Source: JAZKHT01 sp040385245 (lineage in GTDB: Bacteria > Pseudomonadota > Alphaproteobacteria > Rhodobacterales > Rhodobacteraceae). Taken from it: a stretch of DNA of 64,000 nucleotides. A program made the position numbers and the translations under genes. Positions 16,951 to 25,918 of the stretch are shown one piece after another. The stretch is from the NCBI GenBank assembly GCA_040385245.1, contig JAZKHT010000008.1, positions 310,001 to 374,000 on the forward strand, given 5' to 3'. Position 1 is the stretch's first letter, and the number at the start of each line of letters is the position of its first letter. The notes beneath the pieces were generated by a model. The model saw only the letters and a program-made list of their open reading frames with translations. It was not told the DNA's origin and ran no database searches.

Positions 16951-18354
16951 TCATAGTGGTAATTGTCCCCGTTCCATCAGATCGGAAACAACGCGCGGGA
17001 TGGTCATCACATCGTCGCGGGTGCAATCGAACTGCCCCACCTGCACGCGGATGACATAGCGCCCGCCCGTGCGGGTCTGGGTCAGATAGATGCGGCCATC
17101 GTCGTTGATGCGGGTCAGCAGCGCCTCGGTCGCTGCATCGCCCGGCGTCAGGGCAAAGGTGAACAGCGACAACGACGGTTCTGTGACGATCTGCACCCCC
17201 GGCAGGGCCGACAGGGCGGCGCAGGCCTCGGCCGCCCAGGCGACATGGTTGCGAATGCGGGCGCGCAGGCCTGTCAACCCCTCAGACCGCAGCAGGAACC
17301 ACAGCTTCAGCGCGCGAAAGCGGCGACCCAGCGGCACGGTCCATTCGTTGAAATTGACGATATCCTCGCGCCCCGCCGTTTCCAGATAGGTCGGGCGCAG
17401 GCCAAGGGTTTTCACCTGCGGCGTCGGATCGCGCAGGAACTGTACCGCGCAATCGAACTGCGCGCCGAGCCATTTGTGCGGGTTGAAGACGATGCTGTCG
17501 GCCCCGTCGACCCCGTCCCACAGGGCGCGGAACTCGGGGCAGATCATCGCCGATCCGGCCCAGGCCGCATCGACATGCACCGGCAGATCGGCGGCCCGCG
17601 CCACGGCGATGCAATCCCGGATGCCATCGAACGCGCCGATGGAGGTGCCGCCCGCGCACAGCACGACGCCGAAGGGGGCAAACCCCGCCGCCCGGTCCGC
17701 CGCAATCGCGCCCGCCAGGGCACCCGGCTTCATCGCGTGGGTGCTGTCGGTGGGGATCTTCACCAGATTGTCCTGCCCCACCCCTGCAATCCGCGCGGCC
17801 TTGTCAACGGAGGAATGGGTTTCCGCGCTGGCGTAAAGCCGCAGGCGCGGTTGCGCGGACAGTCCGTCGCGGTTGCCCTGCCAATCCAGCGTCGCCTCGC
17901 GCATGGTCAGCACGGCAGACAGGGTGGCGGTGGTGGCGCTGTCGTGGATCGTGCCGGAAAAGCCGTCCGGCAACCCAAGGGCCGCGCGCAGCCACCGGAT
18001 CATCACCTGCTCCATCTCGGTCGCGGCGGGGGATGTCTGCCACAGCATCCCTTGCGCGGCGATGGCATTGGCCAGTTGTTCCGCCAGCATCGACGCAGGG
18101 GCGGCGTTGGCGGGGAAATAGGCAAAAAACCGGGGGTGCTGCCAATGGGTCATCGCGCCGGGCACGATGCGTTCGAAATCGGCAAAGATCGCCTCCATCG
18201 CCTCTGGCGCTTCGGGGGCGTGGGGGGGCAGTTGCGCCGCCGTCGCACCGGGGATCAACGGCGCGCGCACGGGCCGGTCGCGCAGGCCCGCGTGATAGTC
18301 GCGCGTCCAATCGGCAGCCCGCAAGGACCAGAGGTGCAGATCGTCGTGGTTCAT
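16951..18354 (-). CDS. PLP-dependent decarboxylase, aromatic-L-amino-acid decarboxylase family
   Basis: A 467-residue group II PLP decarboxylase. The Schiff-base lysine is in SIVFNPHKWLGAQFD, the ring-stacking His in SAETHSSVDKAARIAG, and the PLP-contacting Asp in PVHVDAAWAGSA. The N-terminal part HPRFFAYFPANAAPASMLAEQLANA and LWQTSPAATEMEQVM is the typical substrate-side region of the aromatic amino acid decarboxylase family. The true substrate (Tyr, Phe, Trp, DOPA or another amino acid) cannot be told from the sequence. The ATG at 18354 was chosen; the 160 codons open upstream have no family character. It is divergent from the cysS leader region. Confidence 0.86.
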   Translation of the reverse strand: MNHDDLHLWSLRAADWTRDYHAGLRDRPVRAPLIPGATAAQLPPHAPEAPEAMEAIFADFERIVPGAMTHWQHPRFFAYFPANAAPASMLAEQLANAIAAQGMLWQTSPAATEMEQVMIRWLRAALGLPDGFSGTIHDSATTATLSAVLTMREATLDWQGNRDGLSAQPRLRLYASAETHSSVDKAARIAGVGQDNLVKIPTDSTHAMKPGALAGAIAADRAAGFAPFGVVLCAGGTSIGAFDGIRDCIAVARAADLPVHVDAAWAGSAMICPEFRALWDGVDGADSIVFNPHKWLGAQFDCAVQFLRDPTPQVKTLGLRPTYLETAGREDIVNFNEWTVPLGRRFRALKLWFLLRSEGLTGLRARIRNHVAWAAEACAALSALPGVQIVTEPSLSLFTFALTPGDAATEALLTRINDDGRIYLTQTRTGGRYVIRVQVGQFDCTRDDVMTIPRVVSDLMERGQLPL

Positions 18355-18531
18355 GGCAATATTCCCCCACCGCGCAGAAAGCCACGTTGGCCGCCCGTCC
18401 ACAAGCGAATCGCGCGGTGCCCGAACTTTCTGCGAACATGCGCCCCGGCCCCACCCACCGGTGTCATTTTTTTCGCAAGCCATTCGTGGTTTCGCTTGGC
18501 GCGCGCCTGCCTGCGCGCTAGGACTGCTGGC

Positions 18532-18576
18532 ATGAACCATCAGGGCCGCATCTGCATGTGCTGCATTACCCGCTGA
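18532..18576 (+). CDS. Candidate cysteine-rich leader peptide of cysS
   Basis: A 14-codon ORF, MNHQGRICMCCITR, ends 106 bp before the cysS start on the same strand. Three of four consecutive codons are cysteine (TGC ATG TGC TGC), which is far from chance in a window where Cys is rare. Ribosome stalling at Cys codons when charged tRNA-Cys is low would couple cysS expression to its own product. Cys-rich attenuator leaders are known in other bacteria; this one is my inference. No good ribosome-binding site is visible, so initiation may be weak or leaderless. Confidence 0.55.
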   Translation: MNHQGRICMCCITR

Positions 18577-18682
18577 CAGGACGTCGCGCGGGCCCTTCTT
18601 CTGTATCCAATCCAGATCGAAGTTGGTAAGCCCGCGCCGGGATTGCATCTGCGCTGCGCGCCGTTTGGCAAAGGGTCGGGGA
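18577..18682 (+). promoter_or_regulatory. cysS leader region with possible alternative stems
   Basis: Between the Cys-rich ORF and cysS, GCGCGGGC (18586-18593) is the exact complement of GCCCGCGC (18630-18637). GCATCTGC occurs both in the leader ORF (18548-18555) and just before cysS (18645-18652), so alternative pairings are possible. This fits an attenuation or ribosome-site masking mechanism but has not been folded. Confidence 0.35.
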
Positions 18683-20047
18683 ATGGTCGAAATCAGACTG
18701 CACAACACCAAAACCCGCACGAAAGAGGTGTTCGTGCCGATCGATCCGTCGAATGTGCGGATGTATGTCTGCGGCCCCACCGTGTATGACCGCGCCCATA
18801 TCGGCAACGCCCGGCCCGTGGTGGTGTTTGACACCCTGTTCCGGCTGCTGCGCCATGTCTATGGCGCGGACCACGTCACCTATGTGCGCAACTTCACCGA
18901 CGTCGATGACAAGATCAACGCCAAGGCCGCGCAAACCGGGCGCAGCATCGGTGAGATCACCGATGAGACCATCCGCTGGTATCACGACGACATGGATGCC
19001 TTGGGCGCGCTGAGGCCGACGCACGAGCCGCGCGCGACCGCCTATGTCGGGGCCATGATTGCCATGATCGAAGGGTTGATCACCTCTGGCCACGCCTATG
19101 CGGCAGCGGGCCATGTGCTGTTCGATGTGCGCAGCTATCCCGACTATGGGCGGCTGTCGGGCCGGTCGGTCGATGACATGATCGCCGGTGCGCGGGTTGA
19201 GGTCGCCCCCTACAAGCGCGACCCGATGGATTTCGTGCTGTGGAAGCCGTCCGATGCGTCTTTACCCGGATGGGACAGCCCATGGGGGCGCGGTCGCCCC
19301 GGCTGGCACATCGAATGCAGCGCCATGAGCCATGAATTGCTGGGCCCGTCGTTCGATATCCACGGCGGCGGAATCGACCTGCAATTCCCCCACCACGAAA
19401 ACGAGGTCGCACAAAGCTGCTGCGCCGATCCCGGTGCGGGGTTCGCAAACGTCTGGATGCACAACGAGATGTTGCAGGTCGAGGGCAAGAAGATGTCCAA
19501 ATCCCTTGGCAACTTCTTCACCGTGCGGGATTTGCTGGATCAGGGCTATCCTGGCGAGGTGATCCGGCTTGTTTATCTCGGCACCCATTACGGCAAACCG
19601 ATGGACTGGACGGCGGAAAAGGCGGCACAGGCACAGGCAACCCTGCGCAAGTGGCGCAGCTTGACCGACGGGGTCGCGGCGGGAACGCCGTCGGCGGCGG
19701 TGATTGCCGCACTGGCCGATGATCTGAACACGGCAGGCGCGATTGCCGAATTGCACGCGCTGGCCGGGGCAGGGGACAGTCCCACGCTCAAGGCATCGGC
19801 GGCGCTGCTTGGGCTGCTGGAGGACGGGATGGGGGATTGGGCGGCGCGGACCGTCGACCTTGCCCCCTATGCCGCACGCCTGACCGACTTGCGGGACGCG
19901 GCGATGGCGGCCAAAGATTTCACCGCCGTCGATGCGCTCAAGGCATCGCTTGCCGCAGCGGGGGTAGAGGTGCGGATGTCGAAGGCCGGGGTCGAATTGC
20001 TGCCGGGACCGGGCTTTGATGCCGCAAAGCTGGAGGGGTTGGTGTGA
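18683..20047 (+). CDS. cysS: Cysteinyl-tRNA synthetase
   Basis: Charges tRNA-Cys. The 454-residue class I enzyme shows the zinc/cysteine site MYVCGPTVYDRAHIGNARP (including the HIGN signature), the second zinc ligands in WHIECSAMSHELLG and DLQFPHHENEVAQS, and the KMSKS loop as EGKKMSKSLGNFF. The DALR-like C-terminal region is short. ATG 18683 was chosen because the sequence MVEIRLHNTKTR is the usual CysS start; an in-frame start at 18623 adds non-family residues. A Cys-rich leader ORF precedes it, and a tandem palindrome starts three bases after the stop. Confidence 0.96.
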   Translation: MVEIRLHNTKTRTKEVFVPIDPSNVRMYVCGPTVYDRAHIGNARPVVVFDTLFRLLRHVYGADHVTYVRNFTDVDDKINAKAAQTGRSIGEITDETIRWYHDDMDALGALRPTHEPRATAYVGAMIAMIEGLITSGHAYAAAGHVLFDVRSYPDYGRLSGRSVDDMIAGARVEVAPYKRDPMDFVLWKPSDASLPGWDSPWGRGRPGWHIECSAMSHELLGPSFDIHGGGIDLQFPHHENEVAQSCCADPGAGFANVWMHNEMLQVEGKKMSKSLGNFFTVRDLLDQGYPGEVIRLVYLGTHYGKPMDWTAEKAAQAQATLRKWRSLTDGVAAGTPSAAVIAALADDLNTAGAIAELHALAGAGDSPTLKASAALLGLLEDGMGDWAARTVDLAPYAARLTDLRDAAMAAKDFTAVDALKASLAAAGVEVRMSKAGVELLPGPGFDAAKLEGLV

Positions 20048-20049
20048 CC

Positions 20050-20093
20050 CAATTTTCTTCGAAGAAAATTGCAAATTCCTTCGAAGGAATTTG
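20050..20093. repeat. Tandem palindrome pair, copy 2 (after cysS)
   Basis: Two perfect gapless palindromes lie back to back: an 11-bp-arm palindrome at 20050-20071 (CAATTTTCTTC plus its complement) and another at 20072-20093 (CAAATTCCTTC plus its complement). They start three bases after the cysS stop and end 21 bases before cimA. Layout and the shared GCAAATTCCTT match the copy at 14094-14137, whose arms are slightly decayed. Confidence 0.8.
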
Positions 20094-20114
20094 TCTTTAT
20101 TGGAAGCGCAGCGC

Positions 20115-21737
20115 ATGACCCGCGAACGTCTCTACCTCTTCGACACCACCCTGCGTGACGGGCAGCAGACCCAAGGGGTGCAGTTCTCCACCGCCGAAAA
20201 GCGGCAGATCGCGGTGGCGCTCGATGCGCTTGGCATGGATTACATCGAAGGCGGCTGGCCGGGGGCCAATCCCACCGACAGCGAATTTTTCGCCCATGTG
20301 CCGCCCACACGCGCCACCATGACCGCCTTTGGCATGACCAAACGCGTGGGGCGGTCGGCAGAAAATGATGATGTGCTGGCCGCAGTGCTGGATGCGGGCA
20401 CGCCCGGTGTGTGCCTTGTCGGCAAGACGCACGAGTTTCATGTGACCACCGCCCTTGGCGTGACGCTGGATGAAAACCACGATGCCATCCGCGCCTCGAT
20501 CGCGCATCTGGTCGCGCGGGGGCGCGAGGCGCTGTTTGACGCGGAACACTTCTTTGACGGCTATCGCGCCAATCCGGGCTATGCGCTGTCCTGTCTGCGC
20601 GCGGCGCTGGACGCAGGCGCGACGTGGGTCGTTTTGTGCGATACCAACGGCGGCACGCTGCCCGCCGAAGTGGGCCGCGTGGTGGCCGAGGTGGTGGCCG
20701 CAGGCATCCCCGGTGACCGCTTGGGCATCCACTGCCACGATGATACCGGCAATGCCGTGGCAAACTCGCTGGCGGCGGTCGATGCCGGGGCGCGGCAAAT
20801 TCAGGGCACGCTGAACGGGCTTGGCGAACGCTGCGGCAATGCGAACCTGACGACGATCATCCCGACGCTGCTGCTGAAGGAACCCTATGCCAGCCGGTTT
20901 GACATCGGCGTGACGCATCAGGCGCTTGCGGGGATGGTGCGGGTCAGCCGGATGCTGGACGACATCTTGAACCGGGTGCCCTTGCGCAGCGCGCCCTATG
21001 TCGGCGCATCGGCCTTTGCCCACAAGGCCGGGCTGCATGCCAGCGCCATCCTGAAAGACCCCACCACCTATGAACACATCGAGCCTGCGCTGGTGGGCAA
21101 CGAACGGGTGATCCCGATGTCCAATCAGGCGGGGCAGGCCAACTTGCGCGCGCGTCTGGTGGCCGCAGGGTTGCCGGTCAGCCCCGGCGATCCGCGTCTG
21201 GGCCGTATCCTTGAAGTGGTCAAGGAACGCGAGGATCAGGGCTATGCCTATGACGGCGCGCAAGCCAGCTTTGAACTGGTCGCACGGGGCGAACTGGGCC
21301 TGCTGCCCGCGTTCTTTGAGGTGAAGCGGTATCGCGTCACGGTGGAGCGTCGCAAGAACAAGTACAACCAGATGATCAGCCTGTCCGAGGCGGTGGTGGT
21401 GGTCAAGATCGGCGAGACGAAGATGCTGTCGGTCAGCGAATCGATGGATGAAACCGGCACCGACCGTGGCCCTGTCAACGCGCTGGCCAAGGCGCTTGGC
21501 AAGGATCTTGGCCCCTATCAGACCTGCATCGACGACATGAAACTGGTCGATTTCAAGGTGCGTATCACCCAAGGCGGGACCGAGGCCGTGACCCGCGTCA
21601 TCATCGACAGCGAAGACAGCCAAGGGCGGCGCTGGTCCACCGTGGGCGTGTCGGCCAACATCGTGGACGCCAGTTTCGAGGCGCTGCTGGATGCGATCAA
21701 CTGGAAGCTGATCCGCGACGTCGGGCAGCCTGCATGA
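20115..21737 (+). CDS. cimA: Citramalate synthase
   Basis: Condenses pyruvate and acetyl-CoA to (R)-citramalate, a threonine-independent route to 2-oxobutyrate and isoleucine. The 540 residues show the HMGL-like catalytic start LYLFDTTLRDGQQTQGVQFS, the IEGGWPGANPTDSEFF motif, LCDTNGGTLP, GIHCHDDTGNAVANSLAAVDAGARQIQGT with the metal-binding HCHDD, and the C-terminal LeuA-type allosteric dimer domain (about 390-540). The GGWPGANP version separates it from 2-isopropylmalate synthase. The in-frame start at 20016 lies within cysS and the palindromes and was rejected. Its stop overlaps the next gene by ATGA. Confidence 0.92.
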   Translation: MTRERLYLFDTTLRDGQQTQGVQFSTAEKRQIAVALDALGMDYIEGGWPGANPTDSEFFAHVPPTRATMTAFGMTKRVGRSAENDDVLAAVLDAGTPGVCLVGKTHEFHVTTALGVTLDENHDAIRASIAHLVARGREALFDAEHFFDGYRANPGYALSCLRAALDAGATWVVLCDTNGGTLPAEVGRVVAEVVAAGIPGDRLGIHCHDDTGNAVANSLAAVDAGARQIQGTLNGLGERCGNANLTTIIPTLLLKEPYASRFDIGVTHQALAGMVRVSRMLDDILNRVPLRSAPYVGASAFAHKAGLHASAILKDPTTYEHIEPALVGNERVIPMSNQAGQANLRARLVAAGLPVSPGDPRLGRILEVVKEREDQGYAYDGAQASFELVARGELGLLPAFFEVKRYRVTVERRKNKYNQMISLSEAVVVVKIGETKMLSVSESMDETGTDRGPVNALAKALGKDLGPYQTCIDDMKLVDFKVRITQGGTEAVTRVIIDSEDSQGRRWSTVGVSANIVDASFEALLDAINWKLIRDVGQPA

Positions 21738-22504
21738 CTGCCGCCTGTGCCGCATTGGTGGAACGCGGCGATCCAGACCGGTTCGCCGCCCTGATGGCGG
21801 CACCCGTGGCCGCGCGCGGTCCGTTGTCGGTGCTTTATGCCTTCAACCTTGAAGTGGCACGCGCCCCTTGGGTGACGGCAGAGCCGATGATTGCCGAGAT
21901 GCGCCTGCAATGGTGGCGCGACGTGGTGGGCGATGCCGCGCAAGGCGTGACCCGTGGGCACGAGGTGGCGGGGCCACTGGCCGAGCTGATCCGAGCCACC
22001 AACCTGCCTGTGGACGTGCTGGATGCACTGATCGCCGCGCGGCGGTGGGATGCCTACCGCGACGCCTTTGCCGATCAGGCCGCGCTTGATCACTATCTGG
22101 AGGATACGGGCGCGGGGCTGATGTGGGCGACGGCCCGCGCATTGGGTGCGCCGGACACGGCCGAGCCCGTGGCGCGCGGCATCGGTTGGGCCACCGCACT
22201 TGCCGGATACCTGCGCGCGGTGCCAGAGTTGGAGGCGCGGGGGCGTATCCCGCTGGTCGATGGGCGGGCCGATGCTGTGGCCGAACTGGCACGGCGCGGG
22301 CTGGCGCGGCTGGATCACGCACGCCGGGGCCGGGCGGCGGTGCCCCCTGCCGTGCGGCCTGCGCTGCTGGCAGGATGGGCCACGCGCGGATTGCTGGGCC
22401 AGGTGGTGGCCGATCCGGCCATCGTCGCCGAAGGGCGCATGGGCCTGTCGGAATTCGCCCGCCGCTGGGGCTTGCTCCGGGCGGCGATCATCGGCCGGAT
22501 CTGA
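21734..22504 (+). CDS. Squalene/phytoene synthase family protein
   Basis: A 256-residue isoprenoid-synthase-fold protein. It has LYAFNLEVARAPWVTAEPMIAEMRLQWWRDVV, close to the NDUFAF6-like branch of the family, and a helical body including GIGWATALAGYLRAVPE. The Asp-rich metal motifs of true phytoene synthases are weak (DAYRDAFADQ only), so prenyl condensation is doubtful; members of this branch are linked to complex I assembly. It overlaps cimA by 4 bp and is followed by a terminator-like hairpin. The exact role is not known. Confidence 0.75.
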   Translation: MTAACAALVERGDPDRFAALMAAPVAARGPLSVLYAFNLEVARAPWVTAEPMIAEMRLQWWRDVVGDAAQGVTRGHEVAGPLAELIRATNLPVDVLDALIAARRWDAYRDAFADQAALDHYLEDTGAGLMWATARALGAPDTAEPVARGIGWATALAGYLRAVPELEARGRIPLVDGRADAVAELARRGLARLDHARRGRAAVPPAVRPALLAGWATRGLLGQVVADPAIVAEGRMGLSEFARRWGLLRAAIIGRI

Positions 22505-22585
22505 AACAATTTACACCGTTGCGTCGGCTTTTTTCGATTTGCCGCATTCCGGGCGGGATATGGCCCGTTTCCTGCCAAAGCGCGC

Positions 22586-22617
22586 GGCCAACCTGTTGTC
22601 AGGTGTCCGGCCTTTTT
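22586..22617 (+). terminator. Probable terminator after the squalene/phytoene-synthase-like gene
   Basis: A stem made of GGCC, ACCTG, a TTGT loop, CAGGT and GGCC ends directly in five T residues (22613-22617). It lies 82 bp after the cimA operon and 55 bp before the Hint gene, consistent with a transcript end. Confidence 0.5.
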
Positions 22618-22671
22618 CCAGTGATTTCGTCAAAAGTGTCGCCGTTCCCATCCTGATCGGAGGGACGTTTC

Positions 22672-23289
22672 TTGACCGCACGCGCACGATTTGTCCAAGA
22701 CGCGGTGACGCCGATTTCGGCGCCGCTGGCACTGGATGTGCCGGGGGTTCCCGGTGGCCTATTGCCCGGAACGCGACTGTTCACCGTCGACGGTGTCCGC
22801 ATCGTTGACCGCCTGCGCGCGGGCGATCTGCTGCTGGACCGTGACGGTGCCCCGGTCAGGCTGCTGCGGGTGATCCGCACAGCGCTGACCGATTTGCCGG
22901 TGATCGTCGATGTCGATGCCTGCGGCTATGGCAGCCCGGCGCGGCCCCTTCTGATGTCGGCCGATCATTGCATCGTCGTGGGGGGAACCCCGCTTGAAGA
23001 GTGTTTTGGTCTGATCGAGGCGCTGGCCCCGGTGGGCGCGCTGGTCAACGGGCGCACCGTCCGGCGCGCGGGGGGCGAGACGGACGCGGTGGCGCACCAT
23101 CTGCTGTGCGACCGACCTGCCGTGCTGGTGGCCGAAGGGATGCTGGTGCAGAACCTGTCAAACGGTGGCACGCAATTGCCCCTGCTGACCCATGCCGAAG
23201 CGCGGCTTTTGGCGCTGGCCGGGTGGGACACCAAACCGGGCGGCGACCGGATGACCGACGAAGGCCCGCGCCTGTCGCAGGCGGGTTAA
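22672..23289 (+). CDS. Hint-domain protein
   Basis: A 205-residue protein with the Rhodobacterales-type Hint (hedgehog/intein) domain: LPGTRLFTVDGVRIVDRLRAGDLLLDRDGAPVRLLRVI, then PLLMSADHCIVVGG and LVNGRTVRRAGGETDAVAHHLLCDRPAVLVAEGMLVQNL. The start is TTG at 22672, supported by a strong GGAGGG seven bases before it. Hint domains can self-cleave, but the usual N-terminal catalytic Cys (as in CF.pGT) is not evident (LLPGTRLF), so splicing activity is uncertain. No RTX repeats or export signal were seen. It is convergent with the MFS gene, overlapping by 4 bp. Confidence 0.78.
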   Translation: MTARARFVQDAVTPISAPLALDVPGVPGGLLPGTRLFTVDGVRIVDRLRAGDLLLDRDGAPVRLLRVIRTALTDLPVIVDVDACGYGSPARPLLMSADHCIVVGGTPLEECFGLIEALAPVGALVNGRTVRRAGGETDAVAHHLLCDRPAVLVAEGMLVQNLSNGGTQLPLLTHAEARLLALAGWDTKPGGDRMTDEGPRLSQAG

Positions 23290-24491
23290 ACCTCGCGCGG
23301 GCGCAGGGCCAGCCAGATCAACGCGCCCCCGGCCAGCACAAGGAAGGGCAACATGGCAAGATTGACCGCCTGCCATCCCGCCTCGACCGTGCCGCCCGAA
23401 CAGTTCATCAACCCGCCCGACGAAAAGCTGGCAAGGGTGACGCCGCCGAACACGATCAGATCGTTTAGACCTTGCAGACGCCCCCGTTCCTCGGGGCGCT
23501 GCGCCGATGTCAGCATGGCGGTGGCACCGATGAAGCCAAAGTTCCAGCCAAGTCCCAGCAGGATCAGAGCGATGAAGAAATCCTCAAGCTCCACCCCCGA
23601 CAGGGCAACCGCCCCGGCCCCGGCAAGGATCATCAGACCCACACCGACAATCCGTTCGGCCCCGAAGCGGGCGATCAGGTGGCCCGTGAAAAAGCTCGGA
23701 GCATACATGGCAAGGACATGGCCCGTCACCACATCCGCCGCATCGCCGGTTTCAAAGCCGCAGCCGACAACCGCCAGCGGGCTGGAGGTCATGACAAGGT
23801 TCATCAGCGCATAGGACACGGCGGCGCAGATCATCGCCACCGCGATGCGCGGCGTGCGGATCAGTTCCATTCGGCTGCGCCCTTGCGGGGCACCGGCGAC
23901 GGGGGGGGGCGGGGTGGGGATCTTCAGCCCGGCAAACAGGAACACGCCCACGACGTTCAGCGCAATGACTGCAAGATAGGTGCCAAGGAACGGCACAACC
24001 ATGCTTTGCGCCGTGACCTTCACCAGTTGCGGGCCGACAACGGCGGACAACAACCCCCCGGCCATGACCCAACTGATCGCCTTTGGCCGGAACTCCGCAG
24101 ATGCGGTATCGGCGGCGGCAAAGCGGTAAAAGCCCTGCGCCGACATGTAGATGCCGGTCACAAGCCCGCCCAGCACGAACAGCCAGAAGTTCTGCGTATA
24201 AAGCCCGACCGCGCCGATGGCCGCCCCCACCGCCCCGCCTGCCGCGCCGACGACAAAGCCCGCCCGCCTGCCATACCGCTGCATGAAAGCCGAAATCGGT
24301 GTCGCCGTCAGCATCGACCCGATCACCAGCGCCGAGATGGGCAGCGTCGCCCAGCAGGCGTTCGAGGCAAGGCTTTGCCCCGCCAGCCCCGCGATGGTGA
24401 AAATCATCGGCATCTGCGCGCCCAGCACCGCCTGCGCGGCAACAAGCACAAGGATATTCCGGCGGGCGAGGGCGTCTTGCGATTGGGTCAT
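23286..24491 (-). CDS. MFS transporter
   Basis: A 401-residue integral membrane protein with about 12 hydrophobic segments and the MFS loop motif after helix 2 in the form MQRYGRRAGFVVGAAGG. The second half has a similar ARFGAERIVGVGLM loop. ATG 24491 was chosen because the upstream in-frame residues are Pro/Arg-rich noise. The substrate cannot be deduced; no regulator is adjacent. It is divergent from a DNA glycosylase gene and convergent with the Hint gene. Confidence 0.85.
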   Translation of the reverse strand: MTQSQDALARRNILVLVAAQAVLGAQMPMIFTIAGLAGQSLASNACWATLPISALVIGSMLTATPISAFMQRYGRRAGFVVGAAGGAVGAAIGAVGLYTQNFWLFVLGGLVTGIYMSAQGFYRFAAADTASAEFRPKAISWVMAGGLLSAVVGPQLVKVTAQSMVVPFLGTYLAVIALNVVGVFLFAGLKIPTPPPPVAGAPQGRSRMELIRTPRIAVAMICAAVSYALMNLVMTSSPLAVVGCGFETGDAADVVTGHVLAMYAPSFFTGHLIARFGAERIVGVGLMILAGAGAVALSGVELEDFFIALILLGLGWNFGFIGATAMLTSAQRPEERGRLQGLNDLIVFGGVTLASFSSGGLMNCSGGTVEAGWQAVNLAMLPFLVLAGGALIWLALRPREV

Positions 24492-24616
24492 GGCGCTTGG
24501 TGTAGGCCCGCGCCGGGGCAGGGGGCAAGGGGTTAGCGGCGAAATTTTGCGCAAGGGGCGGATGCCATGGGGGGGTGCCCGCTTGCGCAAAGGACGGGGT
24601 TGGGTGCAAATGCCGG

Positions 24617-25249
24617 ATGGTCGGACGCATCATTCATTCCCACGCCTGTCTTGACGAAGGGGCCGCATGGCTGGCCGGGGCAGAGCCGCGCTTTGCCCAA
24701 GTGCGCGGCCTGTTGACACAAGGCCTGCCGCTGCGGCGCAAGGCGGATGGCTTTGCCGCCCTGCTGGATGCGATCGTCAGCCAACAGGTGTCGGTCGCCT
24801 CGGCCGCCGCAGTCTGGCGCAAGATGGATGCGGCGGCTCTGACCGAGCCAGCAGCATTGCTTGCCGCCAGTGATGACGATCTGCGCGCCGCCGGACTGTC
24901 GCGACAAAAGGCGCGCTACGCCCGCGCGCTGGCAGGATCAGGGATTGATTTCAATGCTTTGCGCGATATGCCCGACGCGCAGGTGATCGACCTGCTGGTT
25001 GCCTTGCCGGGCATCGGGCGCTGGACGGCCGAGATCTATGCGATGTTCGCCCTTGGCCGCGCCGATGTCTTTGCCCCCGGCGATCTGGCCCTGCAAGAGG
25101 CGGCGCGCCTGCTGTTCGATCTGCCCGCGCGCCCGTCGGAAAAGGCGATGCGCGCCATGGCCGAAGACTGGTCACCGTGGCGCGCGGTTGCGGCCAACCT
25201 GCTGTGGGCCTACTACCATGTCGTCAAGGAACGAGAGGGCGCACGGTGA
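24617..25249 (+). CDS. DNA-3-methyladenine glycosylase II (AlkA-like, HhH-GPD)
   Basis: Base-excision repair enzyme removing alkylated bases. The 210-residue protein has the helix-hairpin-helix LVALPGIGRWTAEIYAMFALG and the catalytic Asp in VFAPGDLALQEA, plus LLDAIVSQQVSVASAAAVW, the HhH-GPD N-terminal helix. It is shorter than E. coli AlkA because the N-terminal beta domain is missing, as in many alphaproteobacterial members. Its stop overlaps the start of the esterase gene (GTGA). Confidence 0.88.
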   Translation: MVGRIIHSHACLDEGAAWLAGAEPRFAQVRGLLTQGLPLRRKADGFAALLDAIVSQQVSVASAAAVWRKMDAAALTEPAALLAASDDDLRAAGLSRQKARYARALAGSGIDFNALRDMPDAQVIDLLVALPGIGRWTAEIYAMFALGRADVFAPGDLALQEAARLLFDLPARPSEKAMRAMAEDWSPWRAVAANLLWAYYHVVKEREGAR

Positions 25250-25908
25250 CGCGACAGTTGAAATTCGGCCGCCGGGCGGCGGCTTCGGGACGGGGTAAAA
25301 GCCTTGTCGTGTTCATCCACGGCTACGGGGCCGATGGGGCCGATCTGCTGGGGCTGGCCGATCCCTTGGGCGAACATCTGCCCGACACGGTCTTTGTCGC
25401 CCCAGATGCGGCCGATCCCTGTGTGAACAATCCGATGGGGTTTCAATGGTTTCCCATCCCGTGGCTGGATGGATCATCGCCGGAGGCCGCCCAAGAGGGC
25501 CTGGTTGCCGCCGCCGCAGACCTGAACGCCTTTCTGGATGCACGTCTGGCGGACGAAGGGTTGACCGCTGATGCCTTGGCGCTGGTCGGGTTTTCCCAAG
25601 GGGCAATGATGGCGCTGGATATCGCACCACGTCGCGACACGGCGATCGCCGGGATCGTCGCGATTTCGGGCCGTCTCTTGCGACCCGAGGCGTTGCTGGC
25701 CGAGGCGGTGGTGAAACCGCCCGTTCTGCTGGTGCATGGCGACCAGGACCCGGTCGTGCCGTTCGAGGATATGGCGGTTGCGGGACAAACCCTGATCGCG
25801 GCCGGGTTTGAAACCTATGGCCATGTCATGAAAGGCACCGGTCACGGCATCGCGCCCGATGGTCTGGGCGTGACGCTGGCGTTTCTCAAGGATCGTCTGC
25901 CGGGATAG
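25246..25908 (+). CDS. Alpha/beta hydrolase, phospholipase/carboxylesterase family
   Basis: A 220-residue cytosolic serine hydrolase. The oxyanion loop is VVFIHGYGADGADL, the nucleophile elbow GFSQGAMMALDI, the Asp in VHGDQDPVVPFEDM and the His in GTGHGIAPDGL, a complete triad. It resembles the YpfH/carboxylesterase type. GTG 25246 was selected because it overlaps the upstream stop and the family-like sequence begins there. The substrate is unknown. Confidence 0.85.
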   Translation: MTRQLKFGRRAAASGRGKSLVVFIHGYGADGADLLGLADPLGEHLPDTVFVAPDAADPCVNNPMGFQWFPIPWLDGSSPEAAQEGLVAAAADLNAFLDARLADEGLTADALALVGFSQGAMMALDIAPRRDTAIAGIVAISGRLLRPEALLAEAVVKPPVLLVHGDQDPVVPFEDMAVAGQTLIAAGFETYGHVMKGTGHGIAPDGLGVTLAFLKDRLPG

Positions 25909-25918
25909 GGCGTGCGCC

